Source of the DNA: Sphingobium fuliginis
Lineage (GTDB): Bacteria; Pseudomonadota; Alphaproteobacteria; Sphingomonadales; Sphingomonadaceae
DNA: 64,000 nt
Direction: 5' to 3'
NCBI RefSeq assembly: GCF_004152845.1
Contig: NZ_SEON01000001.1
Location: 186,001-250,000 of the forward strand
Part shown: positions 1 through 8,906 of the stretch, piece by piece
Numbering within the stretch: position 1 is the stretch's first letter
Layout of the letters: each line of letters begins with the position of its first letter
Position numbers and translations under genes: made by a program
Notes under the pieces: model-generated
Told to the model about the DNA's origin: nothing
The model's input: only the letters and a program-made list of their open reading frames with translations
The model's database searches: none

Positions 1-500
1 TCACCGACCTGTTCGCCAAGCGGGGCGTGAAGCTGGACCGCACCTACCAGCTCAACACCGGCGGCAATACCGATTTCCTCAATATGTCGAACCGTTCGCG
101 GCTGAAGTCGAAGAAGATTTCGAAGACCGAAGCCGTGCAGTCGGTCGCGGAAACCCGGCTGGAGGATGAGAATATCCATATCGGCCCGTCCGATTATGTC
201 GCCTGGCAGAATGACAACAAGGTCTGTTTCCTGCGCATGGAAGGCCAACTCTTCGGCGGCGTGCCGATGAACCTGGAACTGCGCCTGTCGGTGGAGGACA
301 GCCCCAATTCGGCGGGCGTCGCCATCGACATGATCCGTTGCGCCAAGATCGCGCTGGATCGCGGTCTGGGCGGCCCCATCCATCCGGCGGCCGCCTATTT
401 CTGCAAGCATCCGCCGATGCAGATGACGGATGACCGGGCGCATGAAGCGCTGGAGGCCTTTATCCGTGGGGAGGGCGCGATCGCGCTGGCGGCGGAATGA
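1..500 (+). CDS. ino1: inositol-3-phosphate synthase, C-terminal part (partial)
   Basis: This is the last ~165 codons of an NAD-dependent enzyme that cyclises glucose-6-phosphate to inositol-3-phosphate. The reading frame is open from base 3, so the 5' end lies outside the window. Family hallmarks are visible: NTGGNTDF near the start, the basic SKKISKTEAVQS segment, DYVAWQNDNKVCFLRMEG, and the GGVPMNLELRLSVEDSPNSA segment of the catalytic C-terminal half. The stop overlaps the ATG of the next gene (ATGA), so it heads an operon with two sugar or inositol-type dehydrogenases. A role in inositol-containing lipids or solutes is inferred, not shown. Confidence 0.92.
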   Translation, partial: TDLFAKRGVKLDRTYQLNTGGNTDFLNMSNRSRLKSKKISKTEAVQSVAETRLEDENIHIGPSDYVAWQNDNKVCFLRMEGQLFGGVPMNLELRLSVEDSPNSAGVAIDMIRCAKIALDRGLGGPIHPAAAYFCKHPPMQMTDDRAHEALEAFIRGEGAIALAAE

Positions 501-1501
501 GCGCATTGCTGATGGCGGAGCGCGAACCGGCCGAAAAGGCGGCGACCATGCGCGCGGCGGTTGTCACCGGCCCCGGCGCGGTGCGGATCGACCGGGTTCC
601 GATGCCGCGGCCCGGCCCCGGTCAGGTCCGCATCAGGCTGGAGGGATGCGGCGTCTGCGCCTCCAACCTCACCCCCTGGGCGGGACCGGAATGGCAAAGC
701 TTCCCGCTGGAGCCGGGCGCGCTCGGCCATGAGGGCTGGGGCATTGTCGATGCCATCGGGAAGGACGTGACCTCCGTAACGGTGGGGGACCGCGTGGCGG
801 CGCTTTCCTATGCCAGCTATGCCGACCATGACCTCGCGGACGAAAGCGCCATCGTGCGGCTGCCGTCCGAACTGGACGGGCTGCCCTTCCCCGGCGAGCC
901 CCTGGGGTGCGCGTTCAACATCTTCCGCCGCGCCGACATCCATCCCGGCCAGACCATCGCGATCATCGGCATCGGCTTTCTGGGGGCGCTGCTCACCCGG
1001 CTCGCGACGGAGGCGGGAGCCCGCGTCGTCGCCATTTCGCGGCGCCCCTCCTCGCTCGCCCTCGCCCGCGATCATGGCGCGGCGGAGACGATCGCAATGG
1101 ACGATCATCAGGCGATCATCGACCGGGTCGGCGCGCTCACTCAAGGACGCTTCTGCGAACGGACGATAGAGGCGGTGGGCAAGCAATGGCCGCTCGACCT
1201 GGCGGGCGAACTCACCGCCGAGCGCGGCAAGCTGATCGTCGCGGGCTATCATCAGGACGGGCCGCGCCAGGTGAACATGTGGCTGTGGAACTGGCGCGGC
1301 ATCGACGTCGTCAACGCCCATGAGCGCGATCCCGCGGCCTATGCAGAGGGAATGAGGGAAGCGGTGGCGGCGGTCGCTTCCGGCCGCATCGATCCCGCGC
1401 CGCTCATCACCCACCGCTATCCGCTCGACCGGCTGGGCGAGGCGCTGGACGCCACGCGCGACAAGCCGGACGGTTTCGTAAAGGCGATCATCGTCCCATG
1501 A
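497..1501 (+). CDS. zinc-type medium-chain alcohol dehydrogenase-like oxidoreductase
   Basis: This is a 334-aa MDR-superfamily protein. The N-terminal GroES-like half carries GCGVCASN (Cys51, Cys54) and GHEG (His78, Glu79), the usual catalytic zinc/proton-relay positions. A Rossmann nucleotide site follows (IIGIGFLGALL, about residue 155). The four-cysteine structural zinc loop of classical ADHs is not visible. The annotated ATG overlaps the ino1 stop. An internal ATG at 548 (MRAAVVTGPG), behind an AAGG-type ribosome site, matches the usual family N-terminus and may be the true start. Its neighbours suggest oxidation of inositol or a derived sugar, but the substrate cannot be read from sequence. 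Confidence 0.85.
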   Translation: MSALLMAEREPAEKAATMRAAVVTGPGAVRIDRVPMPRPGPGQVRIRLEGCGVCASNLTPWAGPEWQSFPLEPGALGHEGWGIVDAIGKDVTSVTVGDRVAALSYASYADHDLADESAIVRLPSELDGLPFPGEPLGCAFNIFRRADIHPGQTIAIIGIGFLGALLTRLATEAGARVVAISRRPSSLALARDHGAAETIAMDDHQAIIDRVGALTQGRFCERTIEAVGKQWPLDLAGELTAERGKLIVAGYHQDGPRQVNMWLWNWRGIDVVNAHERDPAAYAEGMREAVAAVASGRIDPAPLITHRYPLDRLGEALDATRDKPDGFVKAIIVP

Positions 1502-2526
1502 ATGCCGCTATCGCCCCTGCACCGACCCTCCTCACCCGCCCGCACATCGGCTTTCTGGGCGTGGGCTGGATCGGCCGCAACCGGATGGAGGCCATGCTGG
1601 CGACCGGCGGGATCGAGGCGGTCGCCATTGCCGACGCCCTGCCCGGCAACGGCGCGGAGGCCGCGCTGCTCGCTCCCGACGCGGTGCGGCTGGACTCGCT
1701 CGACGCGCTGCTGGAACAGCCGCTCGACGGCATGGTCATCGCCACTCCCAGCGCACTCCACGCAGAACAGTCGATCCGCGCGCTGGAGCGGGGCGTCCCG
1801 GTCTTCTGCCAGAAGCCGCTGGGCCGCACCGGGGCGGAGGTCCGGGCCGTGATCGACGCCGCCCGCGCGGCCGACCGGCTGCTGGGCGTCGACCTGTCCT
1901 ATCGCGGCACCGCAGGAATGCGCGCCCTGCGGGAGCATGTCCGCGCCGGCCAACTGGGCCATGTCCATGCCGTCGACCTCATCTTCCACAATGCCTATGG
2001 CCCGGACAAGCCATGGTTCCACGATCCCGCACTGTCGGGCGGCGGCTGCATGATGGACCTTGGCGTGCATCTGATCGACCTGGCGCTCTGGGTGCTCGAC
2101 TTCCCCGAGGTGGAGCGGATAGATGCCGCCCTCTTCGCGAAAGGACGCCCGCTGGAGGATCGCGGCCGGCAGGTCGAGGATCTGGGCATGGCGACGCTGC
2201 ATCTGGCGGACGGGCGCATGGTCCGGATCGCCTGCTCCTGGAACCTCCACGCCGGGCAGGATGCGGTGATCGCCGCCGATTTCTACGGCGACAGGGCGGG
2301 AGCCGCATTCCGCAACATCGGCGGCTCCTTCTACGACTTCCGGGCAGAGCTGTTCCGCGGCACGGCGCGGGAGACGCTGTCGGAGCCCGGCGATCCATGG
2401 GGCGGCCGAATGGCGGCGGAATGGGCCGAAAAGCTGGCGCGCTCCCCTCGCTTCGATCCGGGATGCGAAGAACTGGCGCATGTGGCCGACATCATGGACG
2501 GCATCTACGCCGCGGCGACAGGATAA
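1498..2526 (+). CDS. Gfo/Idh/MocA family oxidoreductase
   Basis: This 342-aa NAD(P)-dependent dehydrogenase family protein opens with the Rossmann motif GFLGVGWIGRNRM (residues ~18-30). The usual EKP catalytic signature appears as CQKPLGR (residues ~101-107), a Glu-to-Gln change with the lysine kept. The C-terminal half has the GGGCMMDLGVHLIDLALW segment typical of the substrate domain. It is translationally coupled to the preceding dehydrogenase (ATGA overlap) and forms the third gene of the ino1 operon. Inositol or scyllo-inosose chemistry is a reasonable guess from the family and the neighbours. Confidence 0.88.
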   Translation: MNAAIAPAPTLLTRPHIGFLGVGWIGRNRMEAMLATGGIEAVAIADALPGNGAEAALLAPDAVRLDSLDALLEQPLDGMVIATPSALHAEQSIRALERGVPVFCQKPLGRTGAEVRAVIDAARAADRLLGVDLSYRGTAGMRALREHVRAGQLGHVHAVDLIFHNAYGPDKPWFHDPALSGGGCMMDLGVHLIDLALWVLDFPEVERIDAALFAKGRPLEDRGRQVEDLGMATLHLADGRMVRIACSWNLHAGQDAVIAADFYGDRAGAAFRNIGGSFYDFRAELFRGTARETLSEPGDPWGGRMAAEWAEKLARSPRFDPGCEELAHVADIMDGIYAAATG

Positions 2527-2541
2527 GGAAAGGACTTCATC

Positions 2542-2823
2542 ATGAGCACATCGGACACGACCACCGACCATGACACCATCCGCAAATGGGTGGAGGATCG
2601 CGGCGGCCGCCCTGCAGTCGTCAAGGCGACCGAAGACAATGGCAAGGGCGGCGGCCTGCTGCGCATCGACTTTCGCGAAAAGGATGAGGCGCTGGACGAA
2701 ATCGAGTGGGATGAATTCTTCCGCATCTTCGATGAGAACAATCTCGCCTTCCTCTATCAGGACAAGACGAAGGACGGGAAGGAAAGCCGGTTCAGCAAAT
2801 TCGTGGAACGCGACAAGGGGTAA
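2542..2823 (+). CDS. small acidic conserved hypothetical protein
   Basis: This is a 93-aa soluble protein with a clear ribosome site (AAGGAAAGGACTTCATC before ATG), 15 bp after the Gfo/Idh gene. The sequence is acidic and hydrophilic (TIRKWVEDRGGRPAVVKATE; IEWDEFFRIFDENNLAFLYQ), with no signal peptide or membrane segment. I recall the family as a small uncharacterised alphaproteobacterial protein that databases often mislabel as a branching enzyme. No function can be assigned. It may be co-transcribed with the ino1 genes. Confidence 0.75.
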   Translation: MSTSDTTTDHDTIRKWVEDRGGRPAVVKATEDNGKGGGLLRIDFREKDEALDEIEWDEFFRIFDENNLAFLYQDKTKDGKESRFSKFVERDKG

Positions 2824-2861
2824 GCCCGCAGCAGGCGCCCCCTGACCATTGCGGCCAAGGG

Positions 2862-4235
2862 TCACGCAAAACGGTCGAACAGCTTCCCCAGCCAGCCGCG
2901 CGAATAAGCGAGGCCATGGTAGAGCTTCAGCATGGCCCGCGCCCAGAGCAGGAACAGGCCGGGCCTGCCCAGAGCCTCCGCCAGCCGGAACACCCTGCCG
3001 CTGCCCCTGCTGATCGCGTGGCGCAGCCGATAGATCATCCTGCGCCGCCACGGCAGGCCCGCGCTGCCCGGCCGCACGCGCTTGCGCGGCCGGACGCCCG
3101 CCTTGCGCCAGCAAAGCCGATAGGCCAGTCCTTCCCGCCGCTGGCGAAAGCCCGCCGCCTGCGTTTCCCGCACGAAACCGGCATCGACGGGTTGCAAGGC
3201 CAGCCTTCCCGCATCGATGCGTTCGCGCAGCATCGCGTGCAGCGCGGGCGACCGCACCACCACGACATTGGTGCCGCGCCCGTCCGAGGAATAGGGTTCC
3301 ACCCAGGCATCGCCAAAGGCGATGTCGGCGGTCTCCGCCACCACATCGTCGCAAAAGTCGCAGGCGCTGTTCTGGAAGAATCCCGACCCCCAGTCACCAT
3401 CCACCAGATGCCACCAATCCCGCATACGCTGTTCGCCGGCACGATCGGTCAGCCGCGCCCTGTACCAGTTGGCCGGCCGCTCCGGGTCCTTGACGCGATA
3501 GTCGATCTCCCGGACAGCGGCGGGATCGAAACCCATCTGCCGAGCGAAGCTGGACGCCATATGGCGGCTTTTCATATGCCCGCACACCAGGCCCAGCGTG
3601 AAGACAATACGTTCCCGCAGCAGCGGATCGGCGGCGCGGGCGAGATGCACCGCCTTGATGAAACAGGGAATGCCGACGACGGCATAACGGCCCGGCACCT
3701 CCCGGATCTCGCGCAGCACCTCGGCCATGTCGACGGGATAATAGCGCGACTGCGCGCCCTCCCACAAAGCAGGAAGATCGCGCGCTATGCGATAGCGGAA
3801 CAGACGCCCCTCGGTCGCGGGATCGGCCCGCGTCACATGCGCCACGCCATCCACCATCCCCCGGCGCAACAGTTCACCCGCGACCCAGCTTACCATGCCG
3901 CCCGAACTGCCCCTTTCGCGATAGCCGGCTTCGGCGGCGTGGCCGACATAGGCGGCGTCGAACCGGCCGATATAATCGTCCCGCGCCGCCGCTGCCGGAA
4001 AGCGCTGTCCGGCGATCTCATCCTCATTCATGGCGTGCGGGGAAAAAGGACAGCATGCCGAAAAGCCCTCGCTCCGCCGCCGGTACCAATCCGGATCGCC
4101 GGCCGGGTTTCGCTGGCCGTCCCTGTTCCACTCCAGCCGGGCCTGCTCGGACCGGGCCTGCGCGACGCAGCCGCCGCAGCCGATGCAGAGGCCCGACGAA
4201 ACCATGTCGCGGGGGCTGACCGCCGCCGCGCTCAT
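2862..4235 (-). CDS. coenzyme F420 hydrogenase/dehydrogenase beta-subunit (FrhB)-like protein
   Basis: This 457-aa protein has an N-terminal ferredoxin-like cluster site (CIGCGGC, Cys17/20/23, with CCPF about 45 residues later). The body is typical of the FrhB/FpoF beta-subunit family (SSGGMVSWVAGELL, GIPCFIKAVHLA, LGLVCGHMKSRHM). In bacteria lacking F420 such proteins often sit beside polysaccharide pyruvyl transferases, as here, where its start overlaps the stop of that gene by 4 bp. A redox role in exopolysaccharide or glycan modification is inferred. The basic C-terminal ~70 residues extend past the recognisable domain. Confidence 0.82.
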   Translation of the reverse strand: MSAAAVSPRDMVSSGLCIGCGGCVAQARSEQARLEWNRDGQRNPAGDPDWYRRRSEGFSACCPFSPHAMNEDEIAGQRFPAAAARDDYIGRFDAAYVGHAAEAGYRERGSSGGMVSWVAGELLRRGMVDGVAHVTRADPATEGRLFRYRIARDLPALWEGAQSRYYPVDMAEVLREIREVPGRYAVVGIPCFIKAVHLARAADPLLRERIVFTLGLVCGHMKSRHMASSFARQMGFDPAAVREIDYRVKDPERPANWYRARLTDRAGEQRMRDWWHLVDGDWGSGFFQNSACDFCDDVVAETADIAFGDAWVEPYSSDGRGTNVVVVRSPALHAMLRERIDAGRLALQPVDAGFVRETQAAGFRQRREGLAYRLCWRKAGVRPRKRVRPGSAGLPWRRRMIYRLRHAISRGSGRVFRLAEALGRPGLFLLWARAMLKLYHGLAYSRGWLGKLFDRFA

Positions 4236-5320
4236 GACGGCATCGCCAGCGCCCGCCGCAGGAAATCGCCCGACTGCGCCCGCAATTGATCGATGCGCTG
4301 CTGCACGGCCGATGCCGGCGGTTCGTCGAGGCTCCGGGCGACGACCCGATCATCATCCTCCGGCAGGATCATATGCCCTTCCGCGCCCAGCTCCCAGAGG
4401 AGGTCGCGCACCTTGTTCATGCGGTAGGCGGAGGGCGCCGTGACGAAAGGACGCCCATTCAGCAGGGCGAAGACGCAGCCATGGAAGAAATTGGTGACCA
4501 CGGCGTCGGCGCCCGCCATCAGCTCGGCGAATTCCAGCGGTCCGGCCTCCAGCCATTGCTCGTCCGCCCAGTCGTTGCGATAGCCTATGCTGCGGATCGG
4601 GAGCCCGCGCGCCCTTGCCCAGTTGCGGACGGAAAGACAGAACCACTCCGGGAAATTATGACCGTAAAGCGCCACATAGCCTTCGCCGGACGCGCCCCTG
4701 CGCGCCGCCGGTCCGGGAAATTGCAGGCAAGGGTCCAGCACGATGTCGGGGTCATGACCCAGCGCGGTTCTGATCATCCGGCGGCTGTTCTGGTCGCGCA
4801 CGGAAATGGAGGCGAAGTTGCCGATCTGGCTTGCCCAATGGTCGGACAGTCCCTCCGACGCGTTCTGATTGCCGAAACTGGCTGCATAGGAGATCAGCGT
4901 CCCGCGAACCCCCTTTCCGTAAAAGGCCGAACATCCGCCATACCAGGGGTGGCGCAGGTTCCACACCTCGTCGCTGCCGACGATGACGGCGTCATAATCG
5001 CCCATCTCTTCCGGCCGGTCGATGGGAAAGCGGCGCGACAGCGGCAACCGCTCGAACGCCTCGCGAAATTTCCGGGTCTTGCGGGCATAGGCCGGAAAAT
5101 CGCTGCGCGGCGTCCGCTGCGGCAGGGTGGGACTGAGCGCGCAGCGAAGCTCCGCCCGGGTGACGCGCGGCGACTCATGGTCCAGCAATTCGGCCTCGAC
5201 ACCCATGCGCCGCAACCCTTCGACCAGACAGCGCGCCTGCCAATAGGAACCGTAGTTGATGCAACGGTGGAATGTCAGGACGCCCAGCCGCCGCATCTCA
5301 GTCCGCTGCGCAGGCGGCAT
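4232..5320 (-). CDS. polysaccharide pyruvyl transferase family protein
   Basis: This is a 362-aa GT-B-like enzyme of the WcaK/CsaB family, which transfers pyruvate as a ketal onto sugars of surface polysaccharides. Recognisable segments are the N-terminal LTFHRCINYGSYWQARCL, DAVIVGSDEVWNLRHPWYGG (residues ~107-126), ISYAASFG and the C-terminal NFFHGCVFALLNGRPFV. The start lies inside the end of the DUF6165 gene (23-bp overlap) and the stop overlaps the FrhB-like gene, so the three are one transcript. The acceptor glycan is unknown. Confidence 0.88.
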   Translation of the reverse strand: MPPAQRTEMRRLGVLTFHRCINYGSYWQARCLVEGLRRMGVEAELLDHESPRVTRAELRCALSPTLPQRTPRSDFPAYARKTRKFREAFERLPLSRRFPIDRPEEMGDYDAVIVGSDEVWNLRHPWYGGCSAFYGKGVRGTLISYAASFGNQNASEGLSDHWASQIGNFASISVRDQNSRRMIRTALGHDPDIVLDPCLQFPGPAARRGASGEGYVALYGHNFPEWFCLSVRNWARARGLPIRSIGYRNDWADEQWLEAGPLEFAELMAGADAVVTNFFHGCVFALLNGRPFVTAPSAYRMNKVRDLLWELGAEGHMILPEDDDRVVARSLDEPPASAVQQRIDQLRAQSGDFLRRALAMPS

Positions 5321-5702
5321 AGCTTTTTTCCTCCACCAGTTCGGAATCCAGCAGGCGGTTGATCTCCCGCTTGATCGCGGCGCGCCGGTCGTTCATCCGG
5401 TAGACCGACCGGGCAAGGTCGATGAAGGACGCGCCGAACCGCGCTGCCGCCTCTTCCCCCCGGATCGCGTCCTCGATTTCCCACAGCGCCTCGTTCACCC
5501 GCTTCAGGCTTTCGACCAAACCGCCCACGGCTCCGTCGCGCAGGGCCTGTTCGCCAATGGCGCTCAGCAACCGATATTCCCTGCCCACATTGTCCCGCGC
5601 GGCGGGCGTGGCGATCCGCTCCTGCTTGATCTGCAGGATCGTCATCTTGTCCAGCAGCTCCCCCCAGGACACCGGCACGGAAGGGGTCGGCATATATCCC
5701 AT
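5298..5702 (-). CDS. DUF6165 family protein
   Basis: This is a 134-aa helical soluble protein of the family beginning PVSWGELLDKMTILQIKQER, characteristic of DUF6165. Members occur beside glycosyltransferases and TPR proteins in capsule or flagellin-glycosylation loci. Here it lies between the GT9-like gene (6 bp upstream) and the pyruvyl transferase, which it overlaps. No catalytic motif is visible. An accessory role in the same glycan pathway is inferred from position only. Confidence 0.8.
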   Translation of the reverse strand: MGYMPTPSVPVSWGELLDKMTILQIKQERIATPAARDNVGREYRLLSAIGEQALRDGAVGGLVESLKRVNEALWEIEDAIRGEEAAARFGASFIDLARSVYRMNDRRAAIKREINRLLDSELVEEKSYAACAAD

Positions 5703-5708
5703 GTTCAG

Positions 5709-6599
5709 CTACCTTTCCGCTGCGAGCGCCGGACAGGCGGCAAGGTCGCGCGCCAGTTCGGCCAATGGCGTTTCCCAGTCGCCGGCGCTGGGCTGGGCAT
5801 AGATCCGCATCGACGGATACCAGGGCGTGCCGCGCGCGCCGACCGGCCAGCGCCAGTCGGGATCGGACTTCAGCAACAGCCAGGTCGGCTTGCCCATGGC
5901 GCCGGCCAGATGGGCGATCATCGTGTCGACGGTGATGACCAGATCCGTCGCGGCGATCAGGGCCGCCGTCGCCTTCATGTCGAAGGGGCAGCCGTCCGGA
6001 TTGAGCACGGGCAGCGTCGTCGCCTCCGGCATCAGGCTGATGCAGGGCGCCATGGCGCAGATCGGCGCCAGCAGGTGCGGCGGAATGGACCGCGCGGGGT
6101 CCCACGGTCCCGCGCCATGGCAAAGCCCGACGCAACCATGCGGCAGCACGCCGCTTTCCGCCGCGAGATAGGGCATCGCCGCATCGGCGGGCGTCAGCCG
6201 AAGAGCGAAGTCCAGTTCCGTGATCTCCAGATCGCATTCCGACTGCGGCAGCGGATGGGCGTCGATAAAGGGGACGAAGCGGATGCCTCCGCCCGGTCCG
6301 GCGATGAGGTCGATCAGCCGCGGCTGCATCTCCACCGTCAGCGAGGCCGTGCGCGCCGCCAGCATCGGCAGGAAGCGCGCGAACTGGATGCTGTCGCCCA
6401 GGCCATGATAGCAGCGCACCAGACAATGCCTGCCTTCATAAGGCCGCCCGTCCCATACCCAGCGCTGATGATAGGGCAGCGTCGGATCGTCCCGGCGGGC
6501 GGGATCGCGCCGCTGGAGTTCCCGATCCGAAATCGCCCAGGCGGCGGCATGGTCCCCCGCGCGCATCGCAGCCGCCCAATCTGCCATGTGATCCGCCAT
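5709..6599 (-). CDS. glycosyltransferase family 9-like protein
   Basis: This 296-aa protein is the first gene of the minus-strand glycan operon. The C-terminal half resembles heptosyltransferase/GT9 folds: VGLCHGAGPWDPAR, then MKATAALIAATDLVITVDTMIAHLAGAMGKPTW, the sugar-nucleotide-binding D-T-x-x-x-H-L-A-G motif. The N-terminal ~60 residues look like a short TPR-like helical piece (AAMRAGDHAAAWAISDREL). TPR-GT9 fusions of this type are common in alphaproteobacterial polysaccharide loci. The donor and acceptor cannot be stated. Confidence 0.75.
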   Translation of the reverse strand: MADHMADWAAAMRAGDHAAAWAISDRELQRRDPARRDDPTLPYHQRWVWDGRPYEGRHCLVRCYHGLGDSIQFARFLPMLAARTASLTVEMQPRLIDLIAGPGGGIRFVPFIDAHPLPQSECDLEITELDFALRLTPADAAMPYLAAESGVLPHGCVGLCHGAGPWDPARSIPPHLLAPICAMAPCISLMPEATTLPVLNPDGCPFDMKATAALIAATDLVITVDTMIAHLAGAMGKPTWLLLKSDPDWRWPVGARGTPWYPSMRIYAQPSAGDWETPLAELARDLAACPALAAER

Positions 6600-6792
6600 G
6601 CCTGCCCCAATTCCCGCCCGGTGGAGCGCGTTCCGGACCGCCGGCGCGACCCGGACGATCCGCTAACCTATGTGATCGAAATTCCGGCATCGGCGTGTAC
6701 GGGAAACCGGCCCGCTATCATGGGTTAACGGCCATGCACCTCCCGCCATGCCTGCCGTGTTGAACCACGGCTTTGCCCGTTCGAGGTGGAAA

Positions 6793-8094
6793 TTGACTAC
6801 CCAATCCCGTGAACCGCTGAAAACCCGCAGGCCGGTGGACAGGCCGCGCCGGGGCGTCATGAAGATGCTCGCCGCCGGCATCGTGACGGGCGCCGCAGAC
6901 GACGATCCTTCCGCGATCGGCACCTATGCCAGCGCGGGCGCGCGCTACGGCCTTGCCTTCCTGTGGATCGCGCCGGTCCTGCTGCCGATGATGTATGTCG
7001 TCGTCTATCTGTCCGCGAAGATCGGGCAGGTCTATGGCAAGGGCCTGTTCGCCTGCATCCGCGATCAGTTCCCGCGCTGGCTGCTGCTGCCGCTGGTGAC
7101 GCTCGCCTTCGCCGGCAACATCATAGAGGCGGCGGCGGACCTGGGCGGCATCGGCGCGGCGCTCAACCTGCTGGTGCCGATCCCGGTGCCGCTGATCGTG
7201 GTGGGCGCGGCTGCGATCATCTTCGCCCTGCAATATTTCGGTTCCTACATGCTCATCCGGCGCGTGTTCCGCTGGCTGGCGCTCATCCTCTTCGCCTATG
7301 TGGCGGCGGCGGTCATGGCCCGCCCCGATCCCATCGCGGTGCTGCGCGCCACCTTCATCCCCGCGCTCAGGATCGATGCGCAATCGCTGTCGCTGATCGT
7401 CGCCTGCATAGGCACCTCGCTTTCCGCCTATATCTATACCTGGCAATCCAATCAGGAGGTGGAGGAGCAGATCGCCCTGGGCCGCCGCCGGCTCTGGCAG
7501 CGCAAGGGCGCGACCGCGTCGGAGATGAAGCGGACGAGCCGCGACGTGCTGACCGGCATGATCTTTTCCAACCTCATCCTCTATTTCATCCTGCTCGCGA
7601 CCGGGATCACCCTGCACGCCGCCGGACGGACGGAGATCGAGACCGCCGCCGACGCCGCCGCCGCGCTGGAACCCATCGCCGGTCAGGCCGCGAAATTCCT
7701 GTTCGCGGCCGGCGTGGTCGGGGTGGGCTTCCTGGCGGTGCCGGTGATGACCACGGGCGCGGCCTATGACGTGGTGCAGGGGCTGGGCCGCGCGGGCAGC
7801 CTGCATGACGCGCCGCAGGACAACAGGCTGTTCTATGCCATCATCGCGGCGGTGACGGCGCTGGCGGCGGCGATGAACTTCCTGGGCTTCAACCCCATGA
7901 AGGCGCTGGTCTGGTCGGGCATCGTCCAGGGCTTTTCCGTGCCGCCGCTGCTGCTGCTCATGATGCTGCTCACCAACCGCCCGGCCGTGGTCGGCGCGCG
8001 CACCAATGGCCGCTGGACTAACCTGCTGGGCTGGACGACGACCGGCGTCACCTTCCTCTGCGCCCTGTCGCTGGCGGCGAGCTGGCTGCTATGA
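6793..8094 (+). CDS. NRAMP-family divalent metal transporter (atypical)
   Basis: This 433-aa inner-membrane protein has about 11 hydrophobic segments. TM1 carries ADDDPSAIGTYASAG (residues ~35-49), the NRAMP DPG/DPS motif. At the TM6 position, however, the sequence is CIGTSLSAYIYTWQSNQEVEEQ, so the canonical M-P-H metal-selecting motif is absent, as in NRAMP-related magnesium transporters. The chosen start is a TTG with GAGGTGG just upstream; an ATG at 6748 lacks a ribosome site. A GGAAA-N16-GGTTAA sequence at 6702-6728 may be an ECF-type promoter. Substrate (Mn, Mg or other) is open. Confidence 0.85.
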   Translation: MTTQSREPLKTRRPVDRPRRGVMKMLAAGIVTGAADDDPSAIGTYASAGARYGLAFLWIAPVLLPMMYVVVYLSAKIGQVYGKGLFACIRDQFPRWLLLPLVTLAFAGNIIEAAADLGGIGAALNLLVPIPVPLIVVGAAAIIFALQYFGSYMLIRRVFRWLALILFAYVAAAVMARPDPIAVLRATFIPALRIDAQSLSLIVACIGTSLSAYIYTWQSNQEVEEQIALGRRRLWQRKGATASEMKRTSRDVLTGMIFSNLILYFILLATGITLHAAGRTEIETAADAAAALEPIAGQAAKFLFAAGVVGVGFLAVPVMTTGAAYDVVQGLGRAGSLHDAPQDNRLFYAIIAAVTALAAAMNFLGFNPMKALVWSGIVQGFSVPPLLLLMMLLTNRPAVVGARTNGRWTNLLGWTTTGVTFLCALSLAASWLL

Positions 8095-8096
8095 GC

Positions 8097-8825
8097 CTAT
8101 TCCCGACGCATTTCCAGATAGCCGCCGTCGAAGCTCGCGATGCGGACGAGGCCGTCCCAGTCCAGCACGCGGATGGTCCGCCCGGTCCAGGACAGGACAC
8201 CCTGCTGCCTCAGCCAGCGAACGACGCGGTTCATGTGCACCGGCGTGATGCCGAGCGCGTCGGCAATATGCGCCTGCGTCGCCTTGAATTCGAAGGCCGT
8301 GCGCGAACCCTGGCCCGCGCATTCCAGCCGCAACGCCATTTCGCACAGCAGATGCGCGGTGCGCGCCGCCGCATCCCGCCTGCCAAGGCTGACCACCCAT
8401 TGGGCGATGATGGAAGCGTCGACCACGCAGTCGCGCCAGAAGGCCTCCGCCACGCGCGGATGGGCGCGCGAGACCCGCAGCAGTTCCTCATGCGGGATCT
8501 TCAGGTAGGTCAGCGGCGCGGAAAGGGCCTGAACCGCCCATTCCACGCGCGGCAGCATGGCGGAATGCAGGTCGCACATGTCGCCGGGAATATACATCGC
8601 CGTGATCTGCCGCATGCCGTTGGGCAACTGCCCGAACCGCCCCGCAAGGCCTTCCGCCACCAGGCAGGAATAGGTCACCAGATGACCGGGAGGGACGATG
8701 TCGACATTGGGCGACACCTGCGCCAAATGGAAGCGCATGGACAGGATCGCCTGCCGTTCCTCCTCCGTCAGCGGGGAACGGATCAGAAGCCGGTTCAGGA
8801 AATATTGCAGGGCAGGATGCGGCAT
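8097..8825 (-). CDS. Crp/Fnr family transcriptional regulator
   Basis: This is a 242-aa protein with an N-terminal cyclic-nucleotide-binding-like beta roll (PGHLVTYSCLVAEGLAGRFG, ITAMYIPGDMCDLHSA) and a C-terminal winged helix (ATQAHIADALGITPVHMNRV, about residues 175-195). No FNR-type cysteine cluster is seen, so it is not a classical oxygen sensor. It is convergent with the NRAMP gene (2-bp gap). Such Crp-like proteins beginning with 'NRLLIRSPLTEEERQAI'-type helices are abundant in sphingomonads. The effector is unknown. Confidence 0.88.
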   Translation of the reverse strand: MPHPALQYFLNRLLIRSPLTEEERQAILSMRFHLAQVSPNVDIVPPGHLVTYSCLVAEGLAGRFGQLPNGMRQITAMYIPGDMCDLHSAMLPRVEWAVQALSAPLTYLKIPHEELLRVSRAHPRVAEAFWRDCVVDASIIAQWVVSLGRRDAAARTAHLLCEMALRLECAGQGSRTAFEFKATQAHIADALGITPVHMNRVVRWLRQQGVLSWTGRTIRVLDWDGLVRIASFDGGYLEMRRE

Positions 8826-8906
8826 CAGCCGACGCTCCCCACAAGAGGGCGCAATGGCCGCAGGGCGATGATGCGCGAGGGGGGCGGCCTGCAGGATCGC
8901 CGCAGG

